Shown here piece by piece: positions 56,339-64,000 of a stretch of DNA of 64,000 nt; the stretch's first letter is position 1, and every line of letters starts with the position of its first letter. The stretch comes from Morganella morganii H1r (GTDB lineage Bacteria; Pseudomonadota; Gammaproteobacteria; Enterobacterales; Enterobacteriaceae): the NCBI RefSeq assembly GCF_000633515.1, contig NZ_AYMP01000006.1, positions 186,001 through 250,000 of the forward strand. The letters run 5' to 3'. Below the pieces are notes generated by a model. It saw only the letters and a list, made by a program, of their open reading frames with translations, ran no database searches and had not been told where the DNA came from. The position numbers and the translations under genes were made by a program.

Positions 56339-57061
56339 CTACAGCACGCGGCTGAGAAACGCGGCGGTACGCGGGTTCTGCGGGTGATTAAAAATCTGCT
56401 CCGGTGTGCCGGACTCCTGAATGATCCCCTGGTCGATAAAAAAGACGCGGTCTGCCACTTCGCGGGCAAAATTCATCTCATGGGTCACAATCACCATTGT
56501 CATGCCCTCATGGGCAAGGGCTTTCATCACATTGAGCACTTCACCGACCAGTTCCGGGTCAAGCGCGGAAGTCGGTTCATCGAACAGCAGCACCGTCGGA
56601 TCCATCGCCAGGGCACGGGCAATAGCGACGCGCTGCTGCTGACCGCCGGATAAACTCTCCGGCCAGGCATCAATTTTGTCCGGCAGACCGACCTTTTCCA
56701 GCAACCGCTCCGCTTTAAGCAGGGCATCGGCTTTTTTCAGTCCTGATACCATCAGCGGCGCCATTGTAATGTTATCCAGCACCGTCATATGCGGAAACAG
56801 ATTGAAGCGCTGAAATACCATACCGGTATGTTCGCGCATTTTGTTCAAATCTGTTTTCGGATCACACACATCGGTGCCGTTTACCACAATCTCACCGGAA
56901 TCCGGGCGTTCCAGGGCATTCAGGCAGCGCAGAAAGGTGCTTTTTCCGGAGCCGGACGGCCCTATCACACAGACAACTTCCTGCGGACGGATATCACAGC
57001 TGATGCCGCGCAGCACATGGGTATTACCGAATTTTTTCTGTAAATTATTAACGTGAATCAC
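56339..57061 (-). CDS. Amino-acid ABC transporter ATP-binding protein
   Basis: A 240-residue ABC ATPase of the polar amino-acid group (GlnQ/HisP type). Walker A GPSGSGKS, signature LSGGQQQR, Walker [13 protein letters not shown] and switch His in VTHEM are all present. Starts with GTG at 57061, overlapping the permease gene by 14 bases. Last gene of a three-gene transport operon. Confidence 0.93.
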   Translation of the reverse strand: MIHVNNLQKKFGNTHVLRGISCDIRPQEVVCVIGPSGSGKSTFLRCLNALERPDSGEIVVNGTDVCDPKTDLNKMREHTGMVFQRFNLFPHMTVLDNITMAPLMVSGLKKADALLKAERLLEKVGLPDKIDAWPESLSGGQQQRVAIARALAMDPTVLLFDEPTSALDPELVGEVLNVMKALAHEGMTMVIVTHEMNFAREVADRVFFIDQGIIQESGTPEQIFNHPQNPRTAAFLSRVL

Positions 57062-57812
57062 TTCTGCTCAACCTTCTTTCGGTGTATTGAACCAGCTGCG
57101 CCAGCAGGAATGTCAGCATCCAGTAAATAACGGAGATGACCAGGTACGGCTCCCAGTAAGTCGCATATGCGCCGGATACTGTCCGTGCAGCATAGGCAAG
57201 GTCGGCAAGGCCGATAGCGGAGGCCAGGGAGGAATCTTTGACAATCGCGATCGCATTGTTACCCAGCGGCGGCAGAATACGGCGGAAAGCCTGCGGCAGG
57301 ATCACCTTGCGCATGGTTTTCCCCCAGCTCATGCCCAGTGCGCGGGAGGCTTCTGTCTGACCGCGATCGACAGCCTGGATCCCGGCGCGGAAAATTTCGG
57401 AAACATACGCCCCGGCATTGAGTGTGATAGCAACAATACAGGAGAGAAATGCGCCGTACTCAGATCGCAGCATTCTGGCGGTGTCGGAGCTGATAATACC
57501 GCTGGTGACCATCAGACCGTCACGCGGGTTGATAAACAGCGGCACCAGTGCAAAGTGAACCACCATGATCTGTACAAACAGCGGCGTACCGCGGAATGCA
57601 CTGACATAAAACCGTACCGGATACTGCACAAAGAACAGCAGCAGCCATTTTGCCGGGCCGCGTTCGGCACGGGCTGTCCGGCCGAGGCCGAGCGTCAGTC
57701 CCCAGAGGGTCCCCAGGATGACGCAGATAATCGTACATTTTATTGTCATCAGCGCCCCGTCCATAAATAACGGAGCGTATTCTTCTATAATTTCCCAGCG
57801 GAAAGCTGACAT
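57048..57812 (-). CDS. Amino-acid ABC transporter permease
   Basis: A 254-residue permease of the HisM/GlnP family, about five membrane helices, with the EAA loop ([32 protein letters not shown]) that contacts the ATPase. ATG 57812 (MSAFRW) is preferred: AGGA is 8 bases upstream; other ATG codons at 57821 or 57839 frame are too close to it. Overlaps the ATPase gene. Confidence 0.9.
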   Translation of the reverse strand: MSAFRWEIIEEYAPLFMDGALMTIKCTIICVILGTLWGLTLGLGRTARAERGPAKWLLLFFVQYPVRFYVSAFRGTPLFVQIMVVHFALVPLFINPRDGLMVTSGIISSDTARMLRSEYGAFLSCIVAITLNAGAYVSEIFRAGIQAVDRGQTEASRALGMSWGKTMRKVILPQAFRRILPPLGNNAIAIVKDSSLASAIGLADLAYAARTVSGAYATYWEPYLVISVIYWMLTFLLAQLVQYTERRLSRSDSR

Positions 57813-57837
57813 AACATCCATCCTGAAAAAACAGATC

Positions 57838-57859
57838 AAACCCGCCGCAGGGCGGGTTT
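57838..57859 (-). terminator. Intercistronic hairpin after the binding-protein gene
   Basis: Stem AAACCCGCC/GGCGGGTTT (57838-57846 with 57851-57859), loop GCAG, between binding-protein and permease genes. T run follows only after 6 bases. It may stabilise the upstream message or reduce read-through, keeping binding protein in excess. Confidence 0.6.
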
Positions 57860-57879
57860 ATAATCAGACAAATAATGAA

Positions 57880-58647
57880 TTACTGCGCGGGCAGGGCAGG
57901 TACGTCGTTATCGAACCATTTCTGATAGATTTTGGCGTAAGTACCGTCGGCAATAATTTTTGCCAGACCACGGTTAATTTTTTCCTGTAATTCCGTATTA
58001 CCTTTGGCGACTGCAATACCGAAATACTGTTTTTCAAAATGATTGTCGTAAATCAGCTTAAATTTCTTATCGGGGTGGGTTTTTATATAAAACTTCACCA
58101 CACCGACATCGCCGACCGCCGCATCCACGCCGTCTTCATATAATTCCTGTAACAGCAGCGGGGTATTATCAAAGCGTTTGATGGCAGTACTGGTTTTACC
58201 GAGCACATCAGAGACCACAATATCCCCGGTGCTGGAGTTCACCACGCCGACATTATATTTACTCAGTTCAGATAATGCGCTGATCGGTGAATTCTCATTT
58301 ACCACAATTGCCTGTTCTGCCGGGAAATACGGAGCGGAGAAATCCACCATCTGTTTGCGTTTATCGGTGATGGTAATACCGGAAATTAAAATATCGCGAT
58401 CCCCGGTAGACAGTGTGGCGAAAATACCTTCCCACGGCGTATTGATTAATTTGACGTCAAAATCTTCGGCGGCAGCAACCGCTTTGATAATATCGATATC
58501 AAACCCTTCGAGTTGTTTCTCACTGTTTTCAAATTCAAACGGGCGATAGGTGCCGCCCGCACCGACCACATAGGTTTCTTTGGCCTGACTTACCCCGGTG
58601 AATGCTAATAATGATAAACAGCCTGCAAAGACTAATTTCTTAAACAT
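57880..58647 (-). CDS. Amino-acid ABC transporter periplasmic binding protein
   Basis: A 255-residue family-3 solute-binding protein. Signal peptide MFKKLVFAGCLSLLAFTGVSQA; then GTYRPFEFENSEKQLEGFDIDI and GDRDILISGITITDKRKQMVDFSAPYF, typical of GlnH/ArtJ/HisJ relatives. Ligand not certain. ATG 58647 has TGAGG upstream. First gene of the transporter operon. Confidence 0.92.
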   Translation of the reverse strand: MFKKLVFAGCLSLLAFTGVSQAKETYVVGAGGTYRPFEFENSEKQLEGFDIDIIKAVAAAEDFDVKLINTPWEGIFATLSTGDRDILISGITITDKRKQMVDFSAPYFPAEQAIVVNENSPISALSELSKYNVGVVNSSTGDIVVSDVLGKTSTAIKRFDNTPLLLQELYEDGVDAAVGDVGVVKFYIKTHPDKKFKLIYDNHFEKQYFGIAVAKGNTELQEKINRGLAKIIADGTYAKIYQKWFDNDVPALPAQ

Positions 58648-58853
58648 GACAACCTCATTTTTATGCGTGATTTTCAATTAAAAATACATAAATATTCACT
58701 TAATGGCAATAACTATTTAAAAATAAGCAAGGCAGCAGCAGATAATCAGCTTGCGGAACAAAGCAGGCAGCGCCTTATACGGGAAAGTGAGCAAAACAGA
58801 GCGGATATGGCGGAACATGCGGAGGAATGTGGTTCAGAATACACCGGCAGGTA

Positions 58854-59438
58854 TCAGCGGTGTGGTGCGGTACGGGTAAACCGCATCATTCCCCAGTAGC
58901 TGTTATGCGTTTTTTCTGTCATCTGCCAGCCGGATTGTTCCAGTGCAGGGCGCAGGGCGTGATTGATAATCCGGTGTGCCATGACCAGTACGGCACCGTG
59001 TTCCTGTGCATAACCGGCCAGGATTTTCGCGGCGCACTGTGCCCGCCCGCGTACCTGCGCCACAGAGGGAACAGATTTTCCGCCACCCCCCAGCCACAGC
59101 AGACGGAACGCCGTTACCCACCACATCGGCGGCAGTTTTACCGGCATCAGCAGTGCGGGAGAGAACAGGGGAAGGACCGCTTCATGCAGCTCATCAACAA
59201 TGGCGCGGGGCGTGATCCCGAGAACGTCCAGAGATGCCGTGGTACGGAACAGCGGACTGGCTACCGGGAAATAACGGGACAATGCTTCTGCAGACAGCGG
59301 TAACGGCGGCGCTGCAGGCGGGATAATCCCGCCCGCATCATATTCCGCCAGCCAGGCGCGGAGGTCGCGCAGCGCCAGCGGTGTTTTTTTATCCGGCACC
59401 GGTTCACCGTGGCGGATCAGCAGAATTTCCTGAGTCAT
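58854..59438 (-). CDS. Histidine phosphatase family protein
   Basis: A 194-residue protein with the RHGE motif of the histidine-phosphatase superfamily near the N-terminus (LLIRHGEPV) and a second conserved His in MAHRIINHALR. ATG overlaps the stop of the CdsA-like gene by one base (TGATG), so it is the last gene of the phospholipid-type operon. In such an operon it could remove a phosphate from a lipid or head-group precursor; substrate unknown. Confidence 0.82.
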   Translation of the reverse strand: MTQEILLIRHGEPVPDKKTPLALRDLRAWLAEYDAGGIIPPAAPPLPLSAEALSRYFPVASPLFRTTASLDVLGITPRAIVDELHEAVLPLFSPALLMPVKLPPMWWVTAFRLLWLGGGGKSVPSVAQVRGRAQCAAKILAGYAQEHGAVLVMAHRIINHALRPALEQSGWQMTEKTHNSYWGMMRFTRTAPHR

Positions 59439-60364
59439 CAGGTATAAAAATATTTCAGCACATGGAAGAAGACCGGGGCGGCGAAGCAGAGGGAGTCGAG
59501 TCTGTCCATCATGCCGCCGTGCCCCTCAATCATGGCACCGAAATCTTTGATCCCGCTGTCCCGCTTGATAGCGGACATGCACAATCCGCCCGCGAAACCG
59601 GCCAGACAAATCATCACTGAGAGCAGGAATGCCGCCCACGGGCTGAACGGTGTGGCCCACCACAGCGCCATCCCGACACAGCTGGCACTGAGGATCCCGC
59701 CGATAAAGCCTTCAACGGTTTTGTTCGGGCTCAGTTTCGGCACAATCGGGTGTTTGCCGAACAGTTTACCGAACACATATTGCAGCACGTCAGAAATCTG
59801 AACCACGATCATCAGAAACAGCAGCAGGTTGATGTTATCGGTGAAACCCGGAATCGGCAGTACCAGCAGTGCAGGGGCGTAACTGAGGCAGTAAACTGCA
59901 ATCATCACACTCCACTGGATTTTTGCCATGCGCTCCAGGAAGTGGCGGGTGTCACCAGAGAGTACCATGCGGGTCGGGATAAACAGGAACGCATAGACGG
60001 GGATAAAGACCGCCAGCAGGTTATACCACTGAACGCCGACCAGTACATACTGCACCGGCAGGATGATAAAGAAACACCAGAACAGGGCACCGTGGTCGGC
60101 GCGGTGTGTCGGCGTCAGGGTGATAAGCTCGCGCAGTGCCAGCAGGGACATAAAGGCAAACAGTACCACAGAGCCGACAGGCCCTATGCTGATAGCGACA
60201 GCGGCGATAATACACATCAGCCACCAGGCGCGGATACGGGCATTCAGGTTACTGATAACCGAGGTATTTCCTTTAATCTGTTTCAGGATCAGGCCGATAA
60301 CCGTTGCCACCGCCAGGAACCCGAACAGCCCGCTGAAGATCCAGAATAACTCATTATCTTTCAT
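59438..60364 (-). CDS. CdsA-like phosphatidate cytidylyltransferase
   Basis: A 308-residue membrane protein, about eight helices. The CDP-diglyceride synthase signature is present: SPNKTVEGFIGG ... SAIKRDSGIKDFGAMIEGHGGMMDRLDSL, with the GHGG..DR.DS block. Similar to E. coli YnbB rather than housekeeping CdsA, judging by the operon. Makes CDP-diacylglycerol from phosphatidic acid and CTP. Overlaps the acyltransferase by 11 bases and the phosphatase by 1. Confidence 0.9.
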   Translation of the reverse strand: MKDNELFWIFSGLFGFLAVATVIGLILKQIKGNTSVISNLNARIRAWWLMCIIAAVAISIGPVGSVVLFAFMSLLALRELITLTPTHRADHGALFWCFFIILPVQYVLVGVQWYNLLAVFIPVYAFLFIPTRMVLSGDTRHFLERMAKIQWSVMIAVYCLSYAPALLVLPIPGFTDNINLLLFLMIVVQISDVLQYVFGKLFGKHPIVPKLSPNKTVEGFIGGILSASCVGMALWWATPFSPWAAFLLSVMICLAGFAGGLCMSAIKRDSGIKDFGAMIEGHGGMMDRLDSLCFAAPVFFHVLKYFYT

Positions 60365-61031
60365 GATGTATTGCCTCTAACGCCAGGCGGGTCCGCACTA
60401 AAAAGTCCGCTTTGCTCTCTTCTCCCCCGGCCGGTTCAACCGGAGCACCGAATGTGGCGGTGCAGATAATCGGCACAACCAGCCGTGAGCCTTTCGGCAG
60501 CACACGGTTGAGGTTTTCCAGATAAACCGGCACCAGCACCGCATCCGGATTATTGCGTGATAAATGCCAGAGCCCGGCTTTGAAATCCTGAATTTTTTCA
60601 CCGTCGCCGCGCGTACCTTCCGGGAATAAAATCAGGGAATCCCCGCTATTGAGGACATTCTGCATCACATCCAGCGGATTCTCCGCCGGGGTGGTTTCCT
60701 GCTGTTCATCCGCTGTTGCCGGTTCGGTTTTTTTACCGCGTGCAATCAGCACGGCACCGAAGATGCGTTTGGCAATATAGCGGCGGAACCGGGTTTTATT
60801 CCAGTAATCCTGCGCTGCGACCGGATGAACATGTTTGCGTGCCGCGTTGTTCAGGCAGGACCAGATCACCAGCCCGTCAAGGTGGCTGGAGTGGTTGGCA
60901 TAATAAATACAGGGCTTACCTTCCGGCAGCGGGGCATTCTGTTTTGCGCGGATCCCGGTCAGAAACCGGCATACCGACACCAGCAGCGCCGAGACAATTT
61001 TTTGATCCGGCGAAAACGTTTTACGGGTCAT
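60354..61031 (-). CDS. PlsC-like lysophospholipid acyltransferase
   Basis: A 225-residue acyltransferase with the HX4D block (NHSSHLDGL, His/Asp catalytic) and FPEGTRGDGEKIQDFKAG. Family reaction: transfer of a fatty acyl chain to lysophosphatidic acid or a similar acceptor. Its ATG overlaps the stop of the 51-codon frame upstream (ATGA), with AAGGA upstream. Start of the intact part of the operon. Confidence 0.9.
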   Translation of the reverse strand: MTRKTFSPDQKIVSALLVSVCRFLTGIRAKQNAPLPEGKPCIYYANHSSHLDGLVIWSCLNNAARKHVHPVAAQDYWNKTRFRRYIAKRIFGAVLIARGKKTEPATADEQQETTPAENPLDVMQNVLNSGDSLILFPEGTRGDGEKIQDFKAGLWHLSRNNPDAVLVPVYLENLNRVLPKGSRLVVPIICTATFGAPVEPAGGEESKADFLVRTRLALEAIHHER

Positions 61032-61183
61032 CCTTTATGTTCCTTACGTAAATCAGCCCCGGCAGGGCTGCGCAGGCCGCCTTCGGCGAATAACGCACAG
61101 ACTGAACCGGCGACAGAGATCCTGTTGGGGGTTACACCGCGCCGTTGCAGCGGACGCCGGTCCCTGATTTCTTCTGATTCCAT
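61028..61183 (-). pseudogene. Remnant of a CDP-alcohol phosphatidyltransferase gene (51 codons)
   Basis: A 51-codon frame with a good ribosome-binding site (GGAAAGGAT before ATG) overlapping the plsC-like start. The translation reads MESEEIRDRRPLQRRGVTPNRISVAGS..., matching the N-terminus of CDP-alcohol phosphatidyltransferases (VTPN.IS). It then jumps to EGGLRSPAG, which in that family follows the DG motif (DG..A.EGG..SP.GE) about 60 residues later, and then to a short tail LRKEHKG. The Asp-rich active site is missing. Best read as an internally deleted gene; a conserved microprotein is the alternative. Confidence 0.65.
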
Positions 61184-61390
61184 ATCCTTTCCGTCATATG
61201 AAAATTAATCTGTTGATAATATAAGGTTTCGTAACGTATTAATAATAGTGATGCAGCAAAATTGCCAGATATTTCTTTACAACACGACGATGAGAATAAC
61301 GGTATATCTTAGCTGAAAAGCGACTAAGGCAAGCCGCGGTGCTTATGGCAGGATAGCAGCATAACCAGGCAGACTATTATTGAGGTGATT

Positions 61391-62572
61391 ATGTCAGAAC
61401 ATGTACGCCGCCCTTTACGGACAGAAACCCGGCTGACGCAGAGCGGCCGTAACCCCGCGTCACAGCACGGATTTGTGAATACCCCGGTATACCGCGGCTC
61501 TACCGTGGTTTTCCCCACGTATGATGCCCTGATCAACCGCCGGGCGGAATTTCATTACGGCACTGACGGTACCCCGACGATTGCGGCGCTGGAAAATGCC
61601 TGGAGTGAACTGACCGGCGCTGCGGGTACGGTGTTATCCCCGTCCGGGCTGGGCGCGGTGACACTTGCGTTGCTGACTGCCCTGAAAAGCGGTGACCATC
61701 TGCTGATGACAGATTCCGTTTATCACCCGACCCGGCAGTTATGCGGCGGTCTGCTGGCAAAGATGGGCATTACCACCACCTATTATGATCCGCTGATCGG
61801 CGCGGGGATTGAATCGCTTATCCGCCCGGAAACAACCGTGATTTTCCTTGAATCCCCCGGCTCCCAGACGTTCGAGGTACAGGATATCCCGGCAATTACC
61901 GCCGTGGCGAAACGCCATCATGTGACAACCGTTATTGATAACACCTGGGCGACACCACTCTTTTTCCGTGCTCATGAGCACGGTTGTGATATCTCCCTGG
62001 AAGCGGGTACCAAATACCCCGGCGGTCATTCGGATGTGCTGATGGGGCTGGTTTCGGCCAATGCGCAGTGGTGGCCGGCACTGCGCAATACCTATGACCA
62101 GATGGCGATGCTGCCCGGGGCTGAGGACTGTTTCCTTGTGCTGCGCGGTCTGCGCACACTGCATATCCGCCTGAAAGAAGCGCAGCACCGGGCGCTGAAA
62201 GTTGCGGAGTGGTTACAGTCCCGCCCGGAAGTCAGCAAAGTGCTGCATCCTGCCTTCCCGGAATGTCCGGGGCATGCTATCTGGAAGCGGGATTTCACCG
62301 GCTCTTCCGGCCTGTTCTCGGTGGTTCTGAATGCGAAATACACCACCGGCGATCTCGCTGCGATGCTTGACGGGCTGGCTATTTTCGCAATGGGTTATTC
62401 CTGGGGCGGGTTTGAGAGCCTGATAGTGCCGTTTGACTGCAGCCGTTACCGGACGGTCACTGACTGGCAGCCGGGCGGCCTGACACTGCGCCTGCAAATC
62501 GGCCTGGAAGACACGGAAGATTTGATTGCGGATTTGACCGCCGGATTTGAACGGCTGAATGCGGCGTACTGA
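61391..62572 (+). CDS. metC: MetC cystathionine beta-lyase
   Basis: A 393-residue PLP-dependent Cys/Met-metabolism enzyme that splits cystathionine to homocysteine, pyruvate and ammonia. PLP lysine lies in SLEAGTKYPGGHSDVLMG; YGTDGTPT and AMGYSWGGFESL also fit MetC. ATG 61391 has GAGG upstream; an in-frame GTG two codons earlier is closer to it and not used. Length matches E. coli MetC (395). Transcribed alone; a MetJ box was not identified with confidence. Confidence 0.93.
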   Translation: MSEHVRRPLRTETRLTQSGRNPASQHGFVNTPVYRGSTVVFPTYDALINRRAEFHYGTDGTPTIAALENAWSELTGAAGTVLSPSGLGAVTLALLTALKSGDHLLMTDSVYHPTRQLCGGLLAKMGITTTYYDPLIGAGIESLIRPETTVIFLESPGSQTFEVQDIPAITAVAKRHHVTTVIDNTWATPLFFRAHEHGCDISLEAGTKYPGGHSDVLMGLVSANAQWWPALRNTYDQMAMLPGAEDCFLVLRGLRTLHIRLKEAQHRALKVAEWLQSRPEVSKVLHPAFPECPGHAIWKRDFTGSSGLFSVVLNAKYTTGDLAAMLDGLAIFAMGYSWGGFESLIVPFDCSRYRTVTDWQPGGLTLRLQIGLEDTEDLIADLTAGFERLNAAY

Positions 62573-62608
62573 TAAAAAAACACGCCCGGAAATCCGGGCG
62601 TGTTTTCA
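62573..62608. terminator. Bidirectional terminator between metC and tyrP
   Basis: Perfect 11-bp stem AACACGCCCGG/CCGGGCGTGTT (62579-62589 with 62594-62604), loop AAAT, with A run before and T after, serving both convergent genes. Confidence 0.93.
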
Positions 62609-62619
62609 GAAAAATGGCA

Positions 62620-63825
62620 TTAAATACTCGGCAGATAACCGGCACTTTTGATGAATTCGATGGAGATCACCAGCAGGCCGAACAGGAAGATAAAGATCAG
62701 TACACCATTTCCGCCTGCGACACGGTAAGCACCGGCTTTCGGGTTCTGCCGTACTTTCCATGCTAATAATGACGGCAGGATCAGCGCCAGGAAGGAGAGT
62801 GCCATTGCGGCATACGCCAGCGCGCCGGTAAAGCTTTTGTAGTACAGGGCGCAAATCAGCGGCAGGGCAAAGGTCAGGATCCCGGTCTGAGTACGGCCGA
62901 AGGCAGAATTTTTGCGTCTGAACAGGTCAGCCAGATAATCAAATAACCCCAGCGCCACCCCCAGGAACGAGGTAGCCAGTGCCAGATCCATAAACAGGCT
63001 GACAGCGATATCCACGTATTTATTGGCCACGGTTTCACTGAGTGCGGTCAGTAAGCCGTCAAGGCCGGATTTCTGCGCCAGAATACCAAAGAAGGTATCG
63101 GACGGGATCGCGCCGAGAGTGGCAACCTGCCACAGCAGATACGCCACCAGCGGAATGGCGCTGCCGGTGAGGAAAATAAAGCGCAGCTTTTTGCTGTCGC
63201 CGTTCATGTAATTCACCAGGCTCGGCACACTGCCGTGGAAACCAAAGGAGGTAAAGACCAGCGGAATAGCGGAAAGCACCAGTCCGTTCTGGATCGGCAT
63301 GCTGACAAGGTTGGTCATATTCACATGCGGCATCATGACAGCGAGCATGATGATCAGGAAGATAATTTTGCCGGTGAACAGAATGCGGTTAATAAAATCA
63401 ACCGAGTGCGTTCCGACACACACCACGAGGCCACCGACGAGGGTGAAAATAATGGTCGCGGTGCCCGGTGTAACAGATATTTGCCACCAGCTTAGCAGGC
63501 TGGCGGAGATCATTTCCCCCGCACCGCCGATATAGGCAGTGGTCAGGGCATACATCAGCAATAACATGCTGAAACCGGTCAGGATCTGACCCGGTAATCC
63601 GAGGTATTGACGGGCGACACTGCCTAAACCGGTGTCCGGTGAACTGTACTGATACACTTCAACCATCAGTAAGGCGGTGTAGCTCATGATAGCCCACAGG
63701 CCGATCAGAATAACCGCAATGACCGGAAAACCGATCCCCGCAGCCGCCAGGGGCATTGCCAGCATACCGGCACCGATCGTTGTTCCCGCAACAATCAGAA
63801 CACTGCCGAGTGTACGATTTTTCAC
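62620..63825 (-). CDS. tyrP: TyrP tyrosine transporter
   Basis: A 401-residue hydroxy/aromatic amino-acid permease, about 11 helices. Begins [30 protein letters not shown], continuing with [17 protein letters not shown] and [22 protein letters not shown], nearly as in E. coli TyrP (403 residues). Start is GTG 63825 with GAGG upstream; a longer frame from 63846 is not supported. Proton-driven tyrosine uptake; TyrR-like boxes upstream support the assignment. Confidence 0.92.
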   Translation of the reverse strand: MKNRTLGSVLIVAGTTIGAGMLAMPLAAAGIGFPVIAVILIGLWAIMSYTALLMVEVYQYSSPDTGLGSVARQYLGLPGQILTGFSMLLLMYALTTAYIGGAGEMISASLLSWWQISVTPGTATIIFTLVGGLVVCVGTHSVDFINRILFTGKIIFLIIMLAVMMPHVNMTNLVSMPIQNGLVLSAIPLVFTSFGFHGSVPSLVNYMNGDSKKLRFIFLTGSAIPLVAYLLWQVATLGAIPSDTFFGILAQKSGLDGLLTALSETVANKYVDIAVSLFMDLALATSFLGVALGLFDYLADLFRRKNSAFGRTQTGILTFALPLICALYYKSFTGALAYAAMALSFLALILPSLLAWKVRQNPKAGAYRVAGGNGVLIFIFLFGLLVISIEFIKSAGYLPSI

Positions 63826-63887
63826 CAAAACCTCATGATATTTCAATCAATAATATGTGGGCAAAGCGTAATGAAAAACGGGAAGGG

Positions 63888-63928
63888 TGTCAAATTTAAA
63901 TTACGTATTACGTAAAGATTTCGTTACA
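63888..63928 (-). promoter_or_regulatory. Tandem TyrR-box-like sites before tyrP
   Basis: Against TGTAAA-N6-TTTACA: CGTAAA-N6-GTTACA at 63911-63928 (10 of 12) and a weaker TGTCAA-N6-ATTACG at 63888-63905. Their centres are 23 bases apart, as expected for paired strong and weak TyrR boxes. Prediction only. Confidence 0.6.
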
Positions 63929-63937
63929 CATTTGATG

Positions 63938-63963
63938 TAAAAAAACCGGATTGCATATCCGGT
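63938..63963 (-). terminator. Terminator of the gene at the right edge
   Basis: On the minus strand ACCGGAT/ATCCGGT (63957-63963 with 63945-63951), then seven T. It follows the stop codon at 63975-63977. Confidence 0.88.
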
Positions 63964-63974
63964 CACAAAACAGC

Positions 63975-64000
63975 TTACAACTCGATGTCGATGTCACTCA
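63975..64000 (-). CDS. C-terminal end of a gene continuing beyond the window
   Basis: The last bases read S-D-I-D-I-E-L then TAA on the minus strand, directly before a good terminator. Too short to identify. Confidence 0.5.

Noticed and set aside
58663-58899. 78-codon plus-strand frame upstream of the ABC binding-protein gene
   Set aside because: Runs through the promoter region of the opposite gene and into the phosphatase gene's 3' end; codon pattern looks random.
1-64000. CRISPR arrays, prophage, insertion sequences, tRNA or rRNA genes
   Set aside because: No spaced short repeats, transposase or integrase frames, or tRNA-like cloverleaf sequences were noticed anywhere in the window.

Overview
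The window is a chromosomal segment of a Gram-negative enteric bacterium. About two thirds of it is one contiguous flagellar/chemotaxis locus, followed by ordinary metabolic and transport genes. Proteins such as CheY, FliG, PutA, CycA and adenine deaminase closely resemble their E. coli counterparts as I remember them. However, the single-block order cheBYZ-flhBA-flgNMA-flgB..L-fliR..E-fliTSD-flagellins-fliAZ is the arrangement I associate with Proteus, Providencia and Morganella. The composition looks near 50% G+C, too high for Proteus or Providencia, so Morganella (probably M. morganii) is my inference, not something proven from the sequence.

Region 1 (1-41.6 kb), flagella. The end of cheB, then cheY and cheZ, close the chemotaxis operon. 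flhB-flhA encode the export gate; no flhE follows. flgN-flgM-flgA (minus strand) lie back to back with flgB-flgL (plus strand). fliR-Q-P-O-N-M-L and fliK-J-I-H-G-F run leftward as two blocks separated by a terminator, with fliE divergent. fliT-S-D faces three tandem flagellin genes, followed by fliA (sigma-28) and fliZ. I could read sigma-28 promoters (TAAA-N15-GCCGATAA type) before flgM (perfect match), flgK, fliD and each flagellin gene. They match the expected hierarchy: FliA is held by FlgM until the hook is complete, then late genes are switched on. Three non-flagellar insertions interrupt the locus: a small lipoprotein gene (cheZ/flhB), a LysR-regulator/degenerate short-chain dehydrogenase pair (flgL/fliR), and a lipoprotein, a membrane protein and two crcB/fluC fluoride-channel genes (fliE/fliT).

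Region 2 (41.6-64 kb), metabolism and transport. putA and putP (proline use) diverge from a control region with PutA-type GTTGCA sites and a CRP-like site. Next come cycA, a DUF1883 gene, a periplasmic repeat-like protein, an inner-membrane sulfatase/phosphoethanolamine-transferase-like protein and a DUF2007 protein. adeP (adenine permease) diverges from ade (adenine deaminase). These are followed by an amino-acid ABC transporter and a phospholipid-type operon (acyltransferase, CdsA-like, histidine phosphatase). That operon's first gene, a CDP-alcohol phosphatidyltransferase, seems reduced to a 51-codon remnant. metC and tyrP (with tandem TyrR-like boxes) close the window.

Most of the window is well-known biology. 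The observations most worth a second look are: the flagellin array with swappable centres and a cysteine-containing flagellin; the fluC pair with opposite predicted topology and complementary loss of pore motifs; the SDR that has lost its catalytic tyrosine; and the phosphatidyltransferase remnant. I did not find a clearly new multi-gene system.
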